Origin: Persicaria tinctoria
Taxonomy: Eukaryota; Streptophyta; Magnoliopsida; Caryophyllales; Polygonaceae
DNA length: 64,000 nucleotides
Assembly (NCBI GenBank): GCA_037127255.1
Contig: JBANSL010000009.1
Span: forward strand, 22,396,475-22,460,474
Direction: 5' to 3'
Made by a program: the position numbers and the translations under genes. The notes below the pieces were generated by a model, which saw only the letters and a program-made list of their open reading frames with translations, was not told the DNA's origin and did no database searches. Shown one piece after another: positions 20,189 to 30,829 of the stretch. Each line of letters begins with the position of its first letter. The first letter of the stretch is position 1.

Positions 20189-22200
20189 TCCTGATGTAGC
20201 AGCGGGAAGTCAGGATCGATCCATGAGGAAGCGTGTCAGCGGATCCTAGGCAGCGGTGGAATCTCACGGACAGAAGTCGACAACAGTGCTACTCGACCTC
20301 GACTAAGGGTTAGTCGACAAGGGTGAGGCACAGTCGAACAGAGTAGCAGTCACAGGCACTGGGCTGGTCGATCTCGACAAGGCCTACTCGATATCGACTA
20401 GAGTCTTGGTCGACTTCGCTCTGTCTTGTCGAGTACCTGCACAGGAGAAGCTACAGCGACCTTGGTCGAATATCAGTAGTCGAGCTCGACCAGGCTTGGT
20501 CGAGATCGAGTAGGGCAGAGAGTAAAAACGAAAGAAAGTAAGAGCAAATGCTTTAGGATTTCGACTAAACTTAATGTAAAAGACTTCCAAGATTGGGGTT
20601 TGCAACAACGATAACCAAACATGCATAAGGTAAAATCAAACATATAATCATGTGAATCGCATCAAAGGACTAAGATTTCGCCTTTTCCAACAATTAGACA
20701 ACTCTTTCAAGAAACCCTAATTGTCTGTACCGATTTTATGTTTACAATCCAAGTTGTTAGCATGGATCTCCATTATATGGGCAATAAACACATAAACAAG
20801 TAGGAGATGCTCAAAACATGATAAAAGTCGGATCTTTACCTCAGGCACGCATGGCTTTCGTCGGGCTCGCCCCAACCCTAGAAGTAGGTGGACTACTCGC
20901 GCTTCATCCCAACCTCAGACATTGATTGAAAGGAAATAACAACTTGCATTAAACTAAATTCAAAAGACTTTACAATCCCGGCGATCCAACTCTCGTTGAA
21001 CGCCAAAACCCTAAAACCTTCGAACTTCCTAAACTTCTCTTTGGAACTACTTGTCTTGCTCTGAATTGAATTAATAAAACTGAGCCTCATGGGCTTTATT
21101 TATAGTGATCAAGCCTTGCTAATCAAGGAAATAATCATCTATCTATATCTACTTAAAGCTTAAAGATAAATAAATTGCATAAGGAAATAAATCTTTAAAG
21201 GAAAAGATAAATCTAAACTAGGTAAGTCTTCATGTGTTGATAGATCTCCCTCCATGGATAGAACTTGATCAAATTTGGATAGAATTCTCGGCCATTCTCG
21301 GATTTCTTCGTTCCCAAGGATTCCCAATTCTACTCGGACTGCTCACGTCGACTTGTCTGCGGAAACTGGGCTACTCGATATCGACAAAGGCTAGTCGATA
21401 TCGACTAGGACTCATTGTCGACTGGACTTCTCGGGTGGCTCTGCTCGACGTGGCTCGGATATAGGTTCCTGGCGCTTGTCGACCTCGAGTACACCTAGTC
21501 GATCTCGAGTAGACTGGCCTTCCCGACTAGGTTTCCTCAGCGGCTCTACTCGATAGGCATGGATCTGGTCTATTGGCTTAGTCGATCTCGACTAACCCTA
21601 GTCGACATCGAGTAGAGGTGTGGACTCCTGGTCGAGCAGCTTCTCCTCGGCATGGACTCGCACTGGCACTGGGTGGCTCGTCGATCTCGACCAGGTCTAG
21701 TCGAGGTCGAGTAGAGATGTGCTCGGCTTCTTGTCCTCGGCTTCTCGATCAGCTCTCCTCCTCGTCGACTCAGGGTGTGGCACTAGGCTTCGTCGATCTC
21801 GACCAGGTCTTGTCGAGATCGAGTTGGGTTCCGGAGCATGGTTGGTCTGGCTCTCGATGTTGCTCCTGGTCGACAAGGCTGTGCTCGGACATTCTCGTCG
21901 AGATCGAGTAAGGGCTACTCGAGATCGAGTAGCTTGGGTTCTTAGCTCGATTCGACTGGTTCCGCTGCTGCTTTGACCTTGGACTTCTGTAGTGGATTTC
22001 CGAGCTTTTCCGACCTTCCTTAGAATTGTTGTAAAACACCTCGAATTCTGCGATTTAAACAGAAACTGGTGTAGATTCCATAATTTGGCAAATAACCATA
22101 AACCACATAGATTATGTACTATCTTAGCCCGAAAGCACGAAATGTATGCAGAAATCGATATAAAAGTAAATGTAGAACATGGCAAATTAGGCTTACAACA
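20189..22200 (-). repeat. element B left LTR, remainder
   Basis: TCCTGATGTAGCAGCGGGAA continues the LTR interrupted at 11525. The first ~610 bp match 27009-27619 with roughly 3% mismatches; the rest has no counterpart because the right copy is truncated. The LTR ends ...GGCTTACAACA, complementary to its start TGTTGTA. Without element A it would be about 2.1 kb. It is the 3' LTR of a minus-strand element. Confidence 0.85.
20270..21935. repeat. TCGANNTCGA motif array in element B LTR
   Basis: About 17 copies of TCGANNTCGA (TCGATCTCGA, TCGATATCGA, TCGAGATCGA, TCGACATCGA, TCGACCTCGA, TCGAGCTCGA) occur with half-copies, usually as GTCGANNTCGAGTA or its reverse. Clusters lie at 20290-20510 and 21345-21935. 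Confidence 0.9.
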
Positions 22201-22216
22201 AACACCCCATACTTAA
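22201..22216 (-). promoter_or_regulatory. element B polypurine tract
   Basis: On the minus strand AAGTATGGGGTGTT directly precedes the LTR start TGTTGTAAGCC. CTTGAGGACAAGC lies just upstream. Confidence 0.65.
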
Positions 22217-23927
22217 GCTTGCTTGTCCTCAAGCAATACTTTTAATTGTCATTCAAGGGAAGAATTCAAAACTCTCAACATATCAGATTCATTCTCATAT
22301 AACCCTGCAATCAATTACCATCCTCGAAAATGTACTAGTGTCACAGATCCATGCATGTGCAAATATACAAAGGCAACATCTACTCACAAAAGGAGGCGTA
22401 TACTAAAAAAAACAATTTATGTGACAAAGCATTGATAATCAAGAAGACTTTAACTTAAGCTCAAATAAGGAGTAGATTGGTAAAAGGCTAAAGGTGGGCA
22501 ATTTTTGGCTATGTGGTGCTTATGATCCGGGGAAATGGAGTATTTCCAAACTGAATTTCGTACCACATTCTTTCTCCATAACATTCATCACCTTTCATAA
22601 TGCTTTTCCTCAATAATAATGCTTTTACCTCTCTAACCTCAGCACTGCCTTCTCGCGAGTCGCAAACATGGGTGTCATGAATGACCCCGGATACTTAGTG
22701 CTTTGGACTCCTCACAATGTGTCCCATCTCTCCAAACTATTATCTCAGAGAGCAGGGTCAATCTACCTTTATCTCCTGAGGTAATTGGATTTTCTTTCAC
22801 TCATTAAATTTTCCATATATTTCAAACAATTTCCTTCCAAACTTTAATAATGATAATAACAACACAACAACCATATGATAATGTCCATAATGTAACATCA
22901 CTCTCAACATAATCCCCGAATAAGGTAAAGAATGGCAATATTTAGATTATGTGGAGCAATAATATGAAATAAGGCATAATATGGCTTTTGTGATGCATAA
23001 GCATAGGTATGGCTAGGATTATAAACATATGAGCATTATATGGAAATATAAAGTCCTCCATCATCTTATCATGCAACATGTCAAAAGCAATATCAAATTT
23101 ACCTCATTTCATGGTTTTCACGAAATAATGCACTTCATTGTGACTTCCCTTTACTAGGCAATTTCATGCTATATCTCTAATGAATCCAATTTTGCATCGT
23201 CGAGTTCAATAAAGCTTCCATGACATTTATAAAAAATTTCAATGGGGGTCATTTTTTTCAAATTTTGGAAATCATGCATGTAAGCATATAAATTGATAAT
23301 GCATTCCAAAATAGCCATGTAGCAATTCAAAGATTAAATTCTAAATATGCACAAAATATGTCAAATATGGTCAATATGCATGAAGTAAGCCCTTCCCCCG
23401 CCCCATACTTAAACATTACAGTGTCCTCACTATATAAAATAAAATAAAAACAGGGGTAAAGGAAGGAACTCACAGGTTAGAACATCGAACAGGACGAATC
23501 AGTGTATGTCGAGTAGGGTGCTCGTCGATATCGAGTACAGTGTACTCGATCTCGAGTAGGCTGCTCTGCGTCTGGTGGATTCTGAAGTCGAGGAGCTCTG
23601 GTGGTTTGTCGATGTCGAGTATGTCTACTCGAGATCGAGTAGTGTCTGGGCTGCTCCTCCTTGTCGTCGTCGACTTGGCCTTCGTCGATTTTGACTGGTT
23701 TTCAGGGACTTCCTATTCCACTTTTCGCAATCCTTTATATGCTTTGCCGACCTAAAAGTGTTAGATTGCACAAAAAAACAAGACTATCCACATGAAGTAT
23801 TCTAACCCAAAAGACAAAAAAAAAAAAAACAAAAAAACAAAAACCAAAAAGTCCAAAAAGTTCATAAAGTTCTATATACATGCTCTAGATTTTAGAGTCG
23901 CTAGGCAGACTTCTCCTTTTTTAGCGC
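22217..23927 (-). other. element B 3' non-coding region; RT and integrase absent
   Basis: AT-rich, without coding similarity. Where an autonomous element would have RT, RNase H and integrase, there is only this ~1.7-kb region. It holds a second AAGTATGGGGCGGGGG on the minus strand (about 23397-23412), preceded by GTGAGGACACTG, and a TCGANNTCGA cluster at 23510-23640. Confidence 0.65.
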
Positions 23928-25217
23928 TCAAGGACCATTATTGTGGGGCCCACTCATGCTTGGCCCTTCTCCTGGATCATCTAGGTCCTGATGGTAGTAT
24001 GCAAGCTCAGCTGACAGGTGGTTGCTTGCATCATCTCCTTTCTCTTTCTTCTTCTTCCTTCCAGCTCTCAGTTTTCGCAGATTCTCTTGCCACGGTGTCT
24101 TATCTCCCCTGAAATCATTGAAAATTTTATTTATGGACTGAGGGGGAGTAGAATTCATACCTGAACTTACCTTTTTGGACCCAAAATAGAAATCTTTGGG
24201 CATGGGGCTAGTCGAGATCGAGTACTGCTGGTCGATCTCGAGTACAGGGACCCCATACTTAGGCTCTAGGCAAGTCTCTGGCTCAGCAGTGGTTGTCGAG
24301 ATCGACAAAGGCTTGTCGAGGTTGAGTAGAGCGCTTGTCGAGATCGAGTATGGCTTGTCGATCTCGAGTACAGTTTTGGCTCTTTCCTCCGCTATTTGCT
24401 TGGTCCCGTGGTTGCTGATGCTTTTCACCTCCAGCCATGAAATTTCCTCCTTTGCAGGGCCAAAAGAGAAATCCAAAACCTCATCGCCTATGGTGAAGGT
24501 GAGTGAGCGATTCTTGACACTAATTCTGGCATCTGCAGTAGCTAAGAATGGTCTACCTAGAATAATAGGGCTAGTAGGATCTTCAGCACAATCTATGATA
24601 AGGAAATCAGCTGGAACAAAGAATTTACCAACCTGGACATGGACATTCTCAACTATACCTGTAGGGATGACCACTGTATTGTTCTCCATGTATAGTTTGG
24701 CATCCACAGGTTCTATACATCCTATTTTGACCTTCCGCCATATTGATAGAGGCATGATGCTCACACTTGCTCCTAAATCGCATAGAGAATCATATTTATA
24801 TTGTCCAAAACCCACAGTAACAGAAAACTTACCAGGGTCAGGTCTCTTTTCAGGGAAGTGGAGTACTTTGCATTCGCCTGCGATCTCTGAGATGGATCGC
24901 TTCTTGCTCAAGATTTCCTTTAGAAATTTGACATATCCAGTCATCTCTTGCAGGGCTTCTGTAAAAGGAATAGAAACATTCAGTTCTTGCAGCATATTAA
25001 CAAATCTGGTAAACCTACCTGCAGTGGGATCTTTCTGAGCTTTGGTGGGGAAAGGCAATGGCTTTTTCTGCTTCGAAGCCAGATCAGATGGTGGAGGTGT
25101 TGCAGAGTTGTCGACGTCGGCCAGATGCTGCTCCTCGATCTCGACCACGGGCTCCTCGACATCGAGTAGGGTGGTCGACCTGGAGTTGCTGGTCTGCGCA
25201 GCGGAGTCCGAGCTCAA
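23928..25217 (-). CDS. element B Gag-Pro, protease part
   Basis: 430 codons open on the minus strand, in the same frame as the gag ORF upstream. Domains: charged linker (EEPVVEIEEQHLADVDNSAT), a region typical between gag and protease in Athila-like elements (FTRFVNMLQELNVSIPFTEA, YVKFLKEILSKKRSI), then a retropepsin with YDSLCDLGASVSIMPLSIWR and SPIILGRPFLATADARISVK. A tail of YSISTS-type repeats follows, encoded by TCGANNTCGA motifs (KPYSISTS, KPLSISTT, QQYSISTS), then a basic C-terminus (KLRAGRKKKKEKGDD). The stop at 23928 looks like a natural end. The listed start is the first Met after an upstream nonsense codon. Confidence 0.8.
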   Translation of the reverse strand: MSSDSAAQTSNSRSTTLLDVEEPVVEIEEQHLADVDNSATPPPSDLASKQKKPLPFPTKAQKDPTAGRFTRFVNMLQELNVSIPFTEALQEMTGYVKFLKEILSKKRSISEIAGECKVLHFPEKRPDPGKFSVTVGFGQYKYDSLCDLGASVSIMPLSIWRKVKIGCIEPVDAKLYMENNTVVIPTGIVENVHVQVGKFFVPADFLIIDCAEDPTSPIILGRPFLATADARISVKNRSLTFTIGDEVLDFSFGPAKEEISWLEVKSISNHGTKQIAEERAKTVLEIDKPYSISTSALLNLDKPLSISTTTAEPETCLEPKYGVPVLEIDQQYSISTSPMPKDFYFGSKKVSSGMNSTPPQSINKIFNDFRGDKTPWQENLRKLRAGRKKKKEKGDDASNHLSAELAYYHQDLDDPGEGPSMSGPHNNGP

Positions 25218-25285
25218 CTTCTGGTCTGTGTTGAGTAGCGGCTTGTCGACATCGAGTACGGGCTCCTCGAGATCGACTAGATTCT
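24200..25285. repeat. TCGANNTCGA motif arrays in element B coding region
   Basis: About nine copies in two clusters (24206-24375 and 25130-25285) lie inside the protease tail and linker and are translated as ..DxYSIST and LLDVEEPVVEIEE-like segments. Confidence 0.85.
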
Positions 25286-25685
25286 GCTTTGTCTCGAGTT
25301 GCTGCTCTGCCTTGTCTTGCTGTTTCCCGACCTCTGGCTCATGTAGTTGATGCCCACTCCTGATTTTGATAGCTGCGACATGTCCGGTTTTCCCTTTAGG
25401 ATTTGGTTCTGTTTGTCCTGGGAGCTGTCCGGACGGTCATTGAATCTGTGCAGCGATTTGACCCATCTGTGTCTCTATTCCCCTTTTCCAGATGTCCAAT
25501 TCTCCAAATTTTGTAGTGATGTTCTGGAACTGGTTGTTGATGGTGCCCTGATTCCGACGCATTTCCTCAAGGATCAGCTGTAGATCATCCTTCTTTTGAT
25601 CCCTTTCTGGATGTCCTGGAGATCTGTAAGGTGGGGGATTCCTAGGAGGACCTTGGTTCCACTGTGGTTGATAGAACCTTTGATC
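25218..25685 (-). pseudogene. element B Gag-Pro linker with nonsense codon
   Basis: The frame joining gag and protease is interrupted by TGA at 25686-25688 (the end of the gag ORF) and by TGA at 25438-25440. Both could be CGA to TGA changes, and no frameshift is needed. The translated linker (LILEEMRRNQGTINNQFQNI, WKRGIETQMGQIAAQI) is a typical gag C-terminal coiled region. Confidence 0.7.
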
Positions 25686-26843
25686 TCACATGTAGCGATT
25701 GGGACCCCCTGCGTAAGCTGCCTCCTCGTGTGTCTCTGCCATTCTGACTTGCACTGTCTGTGGGCACTCAGTAGTGGTGTGCCTCTGTGATCTGCATTCG
25801 ATGCAAGGCTGATTGACAGATAGGTAGTTGACTTGCTTGAGGAGCTTGCGATTCTGGTCTTTGTAGAACTGCTCCTTGACATCTAGGTCGATCTCCTTTG
25901 CTGGCTCATAGAGTGGCATAGATGGTGCTGGCCTGGCGTAGGAGTTCTCCTCATAGTTTTTAGGAGCCCCATATTTGTTGTCGTAGTTAGTGAGCTTTTC
26001 TAGCACACCCCATGTGTCACTTGGTGGCATCGTCAGATACTCATAGCGAGTATAATGGTTGATTCTGTCCTTAGTGACTTGATCAAGAGAGTTGAAGAAG
26101 ATCTCCTGAATGACGTAGGGTGGCTGTCCATGAGTAGGGCAAGATCGCAACAGCTCTTTGTAGCGTTCCCATGCCCTTGCCAACGGTTCCCCTTGCTTCT
26201 GTTTGAAGGCGGTGAATTTCTGGCGGAGAAGTGCTGTTTTGGCGGGTGGGAAGTATTTATTCAGAAATTCTTGCTCTACTTGGGCCCATGTTGTGAGAGA
26301 TCTTGGTTTCAGTCCTTCTAGCCACTTCAGTGCAGGTCCAGCGAGAGACCAGCGGAAAGCTTTCATCTTGACATATTCCAGAGTTGTACCTTCAGCAAGA
26401 GTACGGCACAAGTCATGAAAATTGGTAATATGTTCAAGAGGACACTCATTAAATTTTCCATGAAAAGCATTGTTTGTAAGCTCTATAAGAAATTGAGTAC
26501 GAATTTCAAAAGAGTTTTCAGGGATTAGAATCGCCGATTCAGGCACGACGAGAGTCGGATGCATATAATCCTCTGCTGTAGTTGGATATTGGGCAAGCTC
26601 AGCTTCTGCTTGCCTTGCGCGCTCAGCTTCTGCTTGCCTTGCGCGCTCAGCTTCTTGTTCCCTCGCTGCCCTTTCATTGGCGATAGTGGTATCCTTTGCG
26701 GCTAGTTCCCTTGTAAGCCTGGCAATTAGTTGTTCTTGTGTTTCAGCGGCCGCCATGGCTCTTTGTAGTTTAGCTCTGATGTGTAGTAGGCGCTCTGGTT
26801 CGCCTAAGCCGTCAAACTCAGGTGGTTGACCAGAACGACGCAT
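25686..26843 (-). CDS. element B Gag protein, 385 codons
   Basis: Starts MRRSGQPPEFDGLGEPERLL just inside the primer-binding site. It has an Ala/Glu/Arg coiled coil with a duplicated ERARQAEA unit (about residues 66-86), then a retrotransposon gag domain (KMKAFRWSLAGPALKWLEGL, VEQEFLNKYFPPAKTALLRQ, ERYKELLRSCPTHGQPPYVI) and a CCHC knuckle CIECRSQRHTTTEC near residue 352. The TGA ending it (25686) is followed in frame by more gag-like sequence, so it is probably a premature stop in a Gag-Pro polyprotein. It would form virus-like particles and bind RNA. Confidence 0.85.
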   Translation of the reverse strand: MRRSGQPPEFDGLGEPERLLHIRAKLQRAMAAAETQEQLIARLTRELAAKDTTIANERAAREQEAERARQAEAERARQAEAELAQYPTTAEDYMHPTLVVPESAILIPENSFEIRTQFLIELTNNAFHGKFNECPLEHITNFHDLCRTLAEGTTLEYVKMKAFRWSLAGPALKWLEGLKPRSLTTWAQVEQEFLNKYFPPAKTALLRQKFTAFKQKQGEPLARAWERYKELLRSCPTHGQPPYVIQEIFFNSLDQVTKDRINHYTRYEYLTMPPSDTWGVLEKLTNYDNKYGAPKNYEENSYARPAPSMPLYEPAKEIDLDVKEQFYKDQNRKLLKQVNYLSVNQPCIECRSQRHTTTECPQTVQVRMAETHEEAAYAGGPNRYM

Positions 26844-26905
26844 ACACCTGTAAAGTAACTGAAAGCAGACGTGAGATTTACCTACCTAAGGCGCGAATGA
26901 TAGCC

Positions 26906-26923
26906 TCCCCGGCAACGACGCCA
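26906..26923 (-). promoter_or_regulatory. element B primer-binding site
   Basis: On the minus strand TGGCGTCGTTGCCGGGGA lies three bases inside the LTR. It matches the TGGCGCCGTTGCCGGGGA site common in Athila/Tat-type elements, with one change. Confidence 0.8.
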
Positions 26924-26926
26924 ATT

Positions 26927-27619
26927 TGTTGTAGGAGGAAATCGAGTATGAAATATAACAAAATAAATCAAACCAGATTATGCCCACGCAAATAATTACA
27001 AGACCTCCTCCTGATGTAGCAGCGGGAAGTCAGGATCGATCCACGAGGAAGCGTGTCAGCGGATCCTAGGCAGCGGTGGAATCTCACGGACAGAAGTCGA
27101 CAAAGTGGTACTCGACCTCGACTAAGGGTTAGTCGACAGGGGTCGGGCACAATCGAACAGAGTAGCAGTCACAGGCAATGGGCTGGTCGATCTCGACAAG
27201 GCCTACTCGATATCGAGTAGAGTCTTGGTCGACTTCGCTCTGTCCTGTCGAGTACCTGCACAGGAGAAGCTACGGCGACCTTGGTCGAATATCAGTAGTC
27301 GAGCTCGACCAGGCTTGGTCGAGATCGAGTAGGGCAGAGAGTAAAAACGAAAGAAAGTAAGAGCAAATCCTTTAGGGTTTCGACTAAACTTAATGTAAAA
27401 GACTTCCAAGATTGGGGTTTACAACAACGATAACCAAACATGCATAAGGTAAAATCAAACATATAATCATGTGAATCGCATCAAAGGACTAAGATTTCGC
27501 CTTTTCCAACAATTAGACAACTCTTTCAATAAACCCTAATTGTCTCTACCGATTTTATGTTTACAATCCAAGTTGTTAGCATGGATCTCCATTAGATGGG
27601 CAATAAACACATAAACAAG
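26927..27619 (-). repeat. element B right (5') LTR, truncated
   Basis: Matches 11444-11525 plus 20189-20800 and preserves the site where element A inserted in the left copy. It breaks off after ATAAACAAG at 27619, about 1.4 kb short of full length. No target duplication can be tested. Confidence 0.85.
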
Positions 27620-27621
27620 TT

Positions 27622-27842
27622 GTTTACATTTGGATTATTTTTGTATCAATAATATTTTAAGAAATTCCCATTATTTTTTATTATAACATCATCAAAGTTA
27701 TACATTGGATCGAAATAAATACTAGCTTGTGACCATTCTTACATTTGAAAGTATAAAACCCAAGAAATAACAAGTACAAAATGAAACTACAAACTACTCA
27801 AACACATTAAAACTTAAAATTATCTAATATTTTATAGATCCA

Positions 27843-27926
<84 letters not shown>
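27622..27926. repeat. segment 'a', first copy, ending in (CT)n(TA)n
   Basis: TTTACATTTGGATTATTTTT onwards is nearly identical to 30027-30314, including the (CT)n then (TA)n microsatellite (27847-27926). Confidence 0.85.
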
Positions 27927-27930
<4 letters not shown>

Positions 27931-28395
27931 AAGATGTATCTTGTGCATCATTATGGACCATTGATTTAAATAGAATGAAGGGATGAGAAAGAGCCACGTT
28001 TCCATGTGTTTTTCTTTAAAAAAAAATTAAAAGCAATCTTTAACCCACAAAACAGAGCGTGTAGCGCGTTAAATTTCTGGGAGAAATCAAGCGTCTTCTT
28101 CTTCACCGTTTGGACTAGGAGATCCAAGGAGACTGAAACTTCGACGATCGGTGTACCCATCGGCCATCCTCACCATTTGTTTTCTTCATTGGAGGACCGG
28201 AGGCGATTCGAGGAGGAGAAGTGACCGGAGGGGATTCGAGGAGGAGAAGACCGGAGGTTAGGCGGCGGCGCACGGAGGCGAATCGGAGGCAGCGGTTGGT
28301 TCGTCTCACCGCGCGGCAGGCTTCCTGTGGAGTGGATCGGCGGAGCGAGCAGCGTTGACGGCGTGGACGACCTATTTCCAGTGCTTCACCGGAGA

Positions 28396-28497
28396 TGGAG
28401 ATTTCCCCTGTTAATTAATCAAGGGAATATTATTGAGTACCTTGTTCAATCGGGGTTGGGTATGGAGATTTCCCCTGTTAATTAATCAAGGGAATAT
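28396..28497. repeat. 34-bp direct repeat
   Basis: TGGAGATTTCCCCTGTTAAT...AATCAAGGGAATAT occurs at 28396-28430 and 28463-28497. Confidence 0.85.
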
Positions 28498-28499
28498 GT

Positions 28500-29060
28500 G
28501 AATTTATTATTCATCAATTTAGTTTTTTTTACCTAGTAAAAATAAGAATTTTACTGAATAATCCACCAATTATTGTTCATTGTATGCGTTAAATCGTTTG
28601 ATTCAACCGAATAATTCTAAAAATTACTTATTCACAACGGGTATGCAATTATTCATCGCTTCAGTGTACCTCGTAACAATAAGAATTCCACTGAATAATC
28701 TCTCAATAATCGTTCAATGGTATCGATTAAATCGACCAATTTAACCGAATAATTCTAAAAATTTACATATTCACAACGGTTTCTCCAATCCCAATTATCG
28801 TTAAATATACGCATTAAATCGATTAATTCAACCGAATAATTCTAAAAATTTACTTATTCAGAAAGGTTATACAATTATTTATCACTTTCTGTATACCTCA
28901 TACAAATACGAATTCCATTGAATAATCTCCTAATTATTTTTCAATGTACGCGTTAAATCAATCGATTCAAACCGAATAATTAACTTATTCAATTCCCAAC
29001 GGTTATGAAATTATTCATCGCTTCTGTATTGTATAATTATTCATCTTTCCAGTAAAACAT
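28500..29060. repeat. degenerate tandem repeat, ~4 units of ~130-150 bp
   Basis: Each unit has AAGAATT(C/T)(C/T)A(C/T)TGAATAATC, then CGTTAAATCGAT, then CAACCGAATAATTCTAAAAA, then ACGGTTA...AATTATTCATC, with growing divergence to the right. Confidence 0.7.
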
Positions 29061-29572
29061 TGAATAATTATTTCATGAAAAATAATATCATAGGGTTATG
29101 GAGATTTAAATTTTCATAACATTATTTGGAATAGACAAATCTTTATAATAAAAAAATGATTTACAATTATTTAAGGGGATATGTACAATTTTTTTTTTGA
29201 GAAACATATGTACAATTATTGATTTTTTTGGATACGCTACAATTATTTAAGGAGATATGTAGAATTATTGATTTTTTTTTGGGATATACTAACGATTTTG
29301 TTTTTTAAAAAAAAGAAAAAAACCTAACAAAACTGTTACTTTACAAATTCAATACCATCACATTCGGTAGTCGGTACCCACTTCCCCACCAATTCACGCG
29401 CAAAGGAAAGAGAGTAAGATTGGTTCCTTAAAAATTTTTACGGGACCCAGTTAATTTTTCTTTAAAAAAAAATAAAAATCCCCTTTTAATCCCATCCATC
29501 CATCACAATCCGATCAATGGCCCACAATTGTGCACAAGATACACCATAAGGGGTGTGCACAAGTTACTCATT

Positions 29573-29612
<40 letters not shown>

Positions 29613-29614
<2 letters not shown>

Positions 29615-29862
29615 ATTGACTCGGGTGAGGACCATTTCTTATAGTGAAAACCAAAAGGACTAATCCTATAGGCTGCTTTTTAACAGTGGACCCCTCCACT
29701 TTTCAACTAAAATCCAACCAAAAAACCAAAAATTACATAGAATAGCCACTGTTTTAGAATTTTAATTTGTGTATTATTTTAAGTTATCTTTAATATTCCG
29801 CATTTATATTATTATTAGTAGTGACCTGAAATTTGGTATCAGAGCCTAGTTAACTCAATTTG
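29613..29862 (+). repeat. segment 'b', first copy, with a tRNA-Met-type primer site
   Basis: GGATTGACTCGGGTGAGGAC to TTTGGTATCAGAGCCTAGTT is repeated at 30315-30556. TGGTATCAGAGC is complementary to the 3' end of initiator tRNA-Met and would prime reverse transcription. Confidence 0.8.
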
Positions 29863-30024
29863 AGAAGGTTGCTATCTAACCTAATTAAATTAGTTTGGGT
29901 GCTAATCACCTAATTGAAGGTCCAAAATAGGCTAGTTAGTAAAATAACCCAAAAATAAAACACATAAATTTTTTTTTACATTTTTCTTCTAAACTAAAGG
30001 GCACTTCAGTCATCTCGTAAAATA
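29863..30024. other. spacer between duplicated segments
   Basis: AT-rich, no gene seen. Confidence 0.5.
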
Positions 30025-30245
30025 TTTTACATTTGGATTATTTTTGTATCAATAATATTTTAAGAAATTCCCATTATTTTTTATTATAACATCATCAAAG
30101 TTATACATTGGATCGAAATAAATACTAGCTTGTGACCATTCTTACATTTGAAAGTATAAAACCCAAGAAATAACAAGTATAAAATGAAACTACAAACTAC
30201 TCAAACACATTAAAACTTAAAATTATCTAATATTTTATAGATCCA

Positions 30246-30314
<69 letters not shown>

Positions 30315-30556
30315 GGATTGACTCGGGTGAGGACCATTTCTTATAGTGAAAACCAAAAGGACTAATCCTATATGCTGCTTTTTAACAGTGGACCCCTCCA
30401 CTTTTCAACTAAAATCCAACCAAAAAACCAAAAATTACATAGAATAGCCACTGTTTTAGAATTTTAATTTGTGTATTATTTTAAGTTATCTTTAATATTC
30501 CGCATTTATATTATTATTAGTAGTGACCTGAAATTTGGTATCAGAGCCTAGTTAAT
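30025..30556 (+). repeat. segments 'a' and 'b', second copy, contiguous
   Basis: Contains the (CT)n(TA)n tract (30248-30314) and ends with TTTGGTATCAGAGCCTAGTT directly before the viral coding region. It could be a retroelement leader or LTR-like region, or the leader of the pararetrovirus. The sequence alone does not decide. Confidence 0.7.
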
Positions 30557-30829
30557 TAAAAATAAATCTATATTTATCTATAAGAGAATCTGGAGGTGTC
30601 TACAAATTGCCCCCATAAGACTTATCCTCATGCTTTACATTTAGATATAAACGATAAGCATTTTGGAGCAATTTTAAATGCCATTTCAGACCAACTTATA
30701 GATCTAGAACTCGAAGTTAAAAAATGAGAACAGTTATATATTGCGATTAGCAGTAAAATATTTAAGACTGTAAAAGAAACATGCGAAGTACATCACTCAA
30801 CAAATCTAAAAGCCATTAACGAAATTAGC

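Larger units (their letters stand above)
27930..29549. mobile_element. TIR-bounded DNA element inserted in the (TA)n tract
   Basis: The left end TAAGATGTATCTTGTGCATC...GGACCATTGAT is inversely repeated at 29513-29549, with only a few differences over ~36 bp. Its position splits segment 'a' from segment 'b', which are contiguous in the second copy at 30025-30556. No transposase is visible. Target duplications would be hidden in the (TA)n. A GC-rich stretch at 28060-28400 has no recognisable product. Confidence 0.6.

Noticed and set aside
24196..25038. 280-codon plus-strand ORF
   Set aside because: Antisense of the element B protease, which carries the domain motifs.
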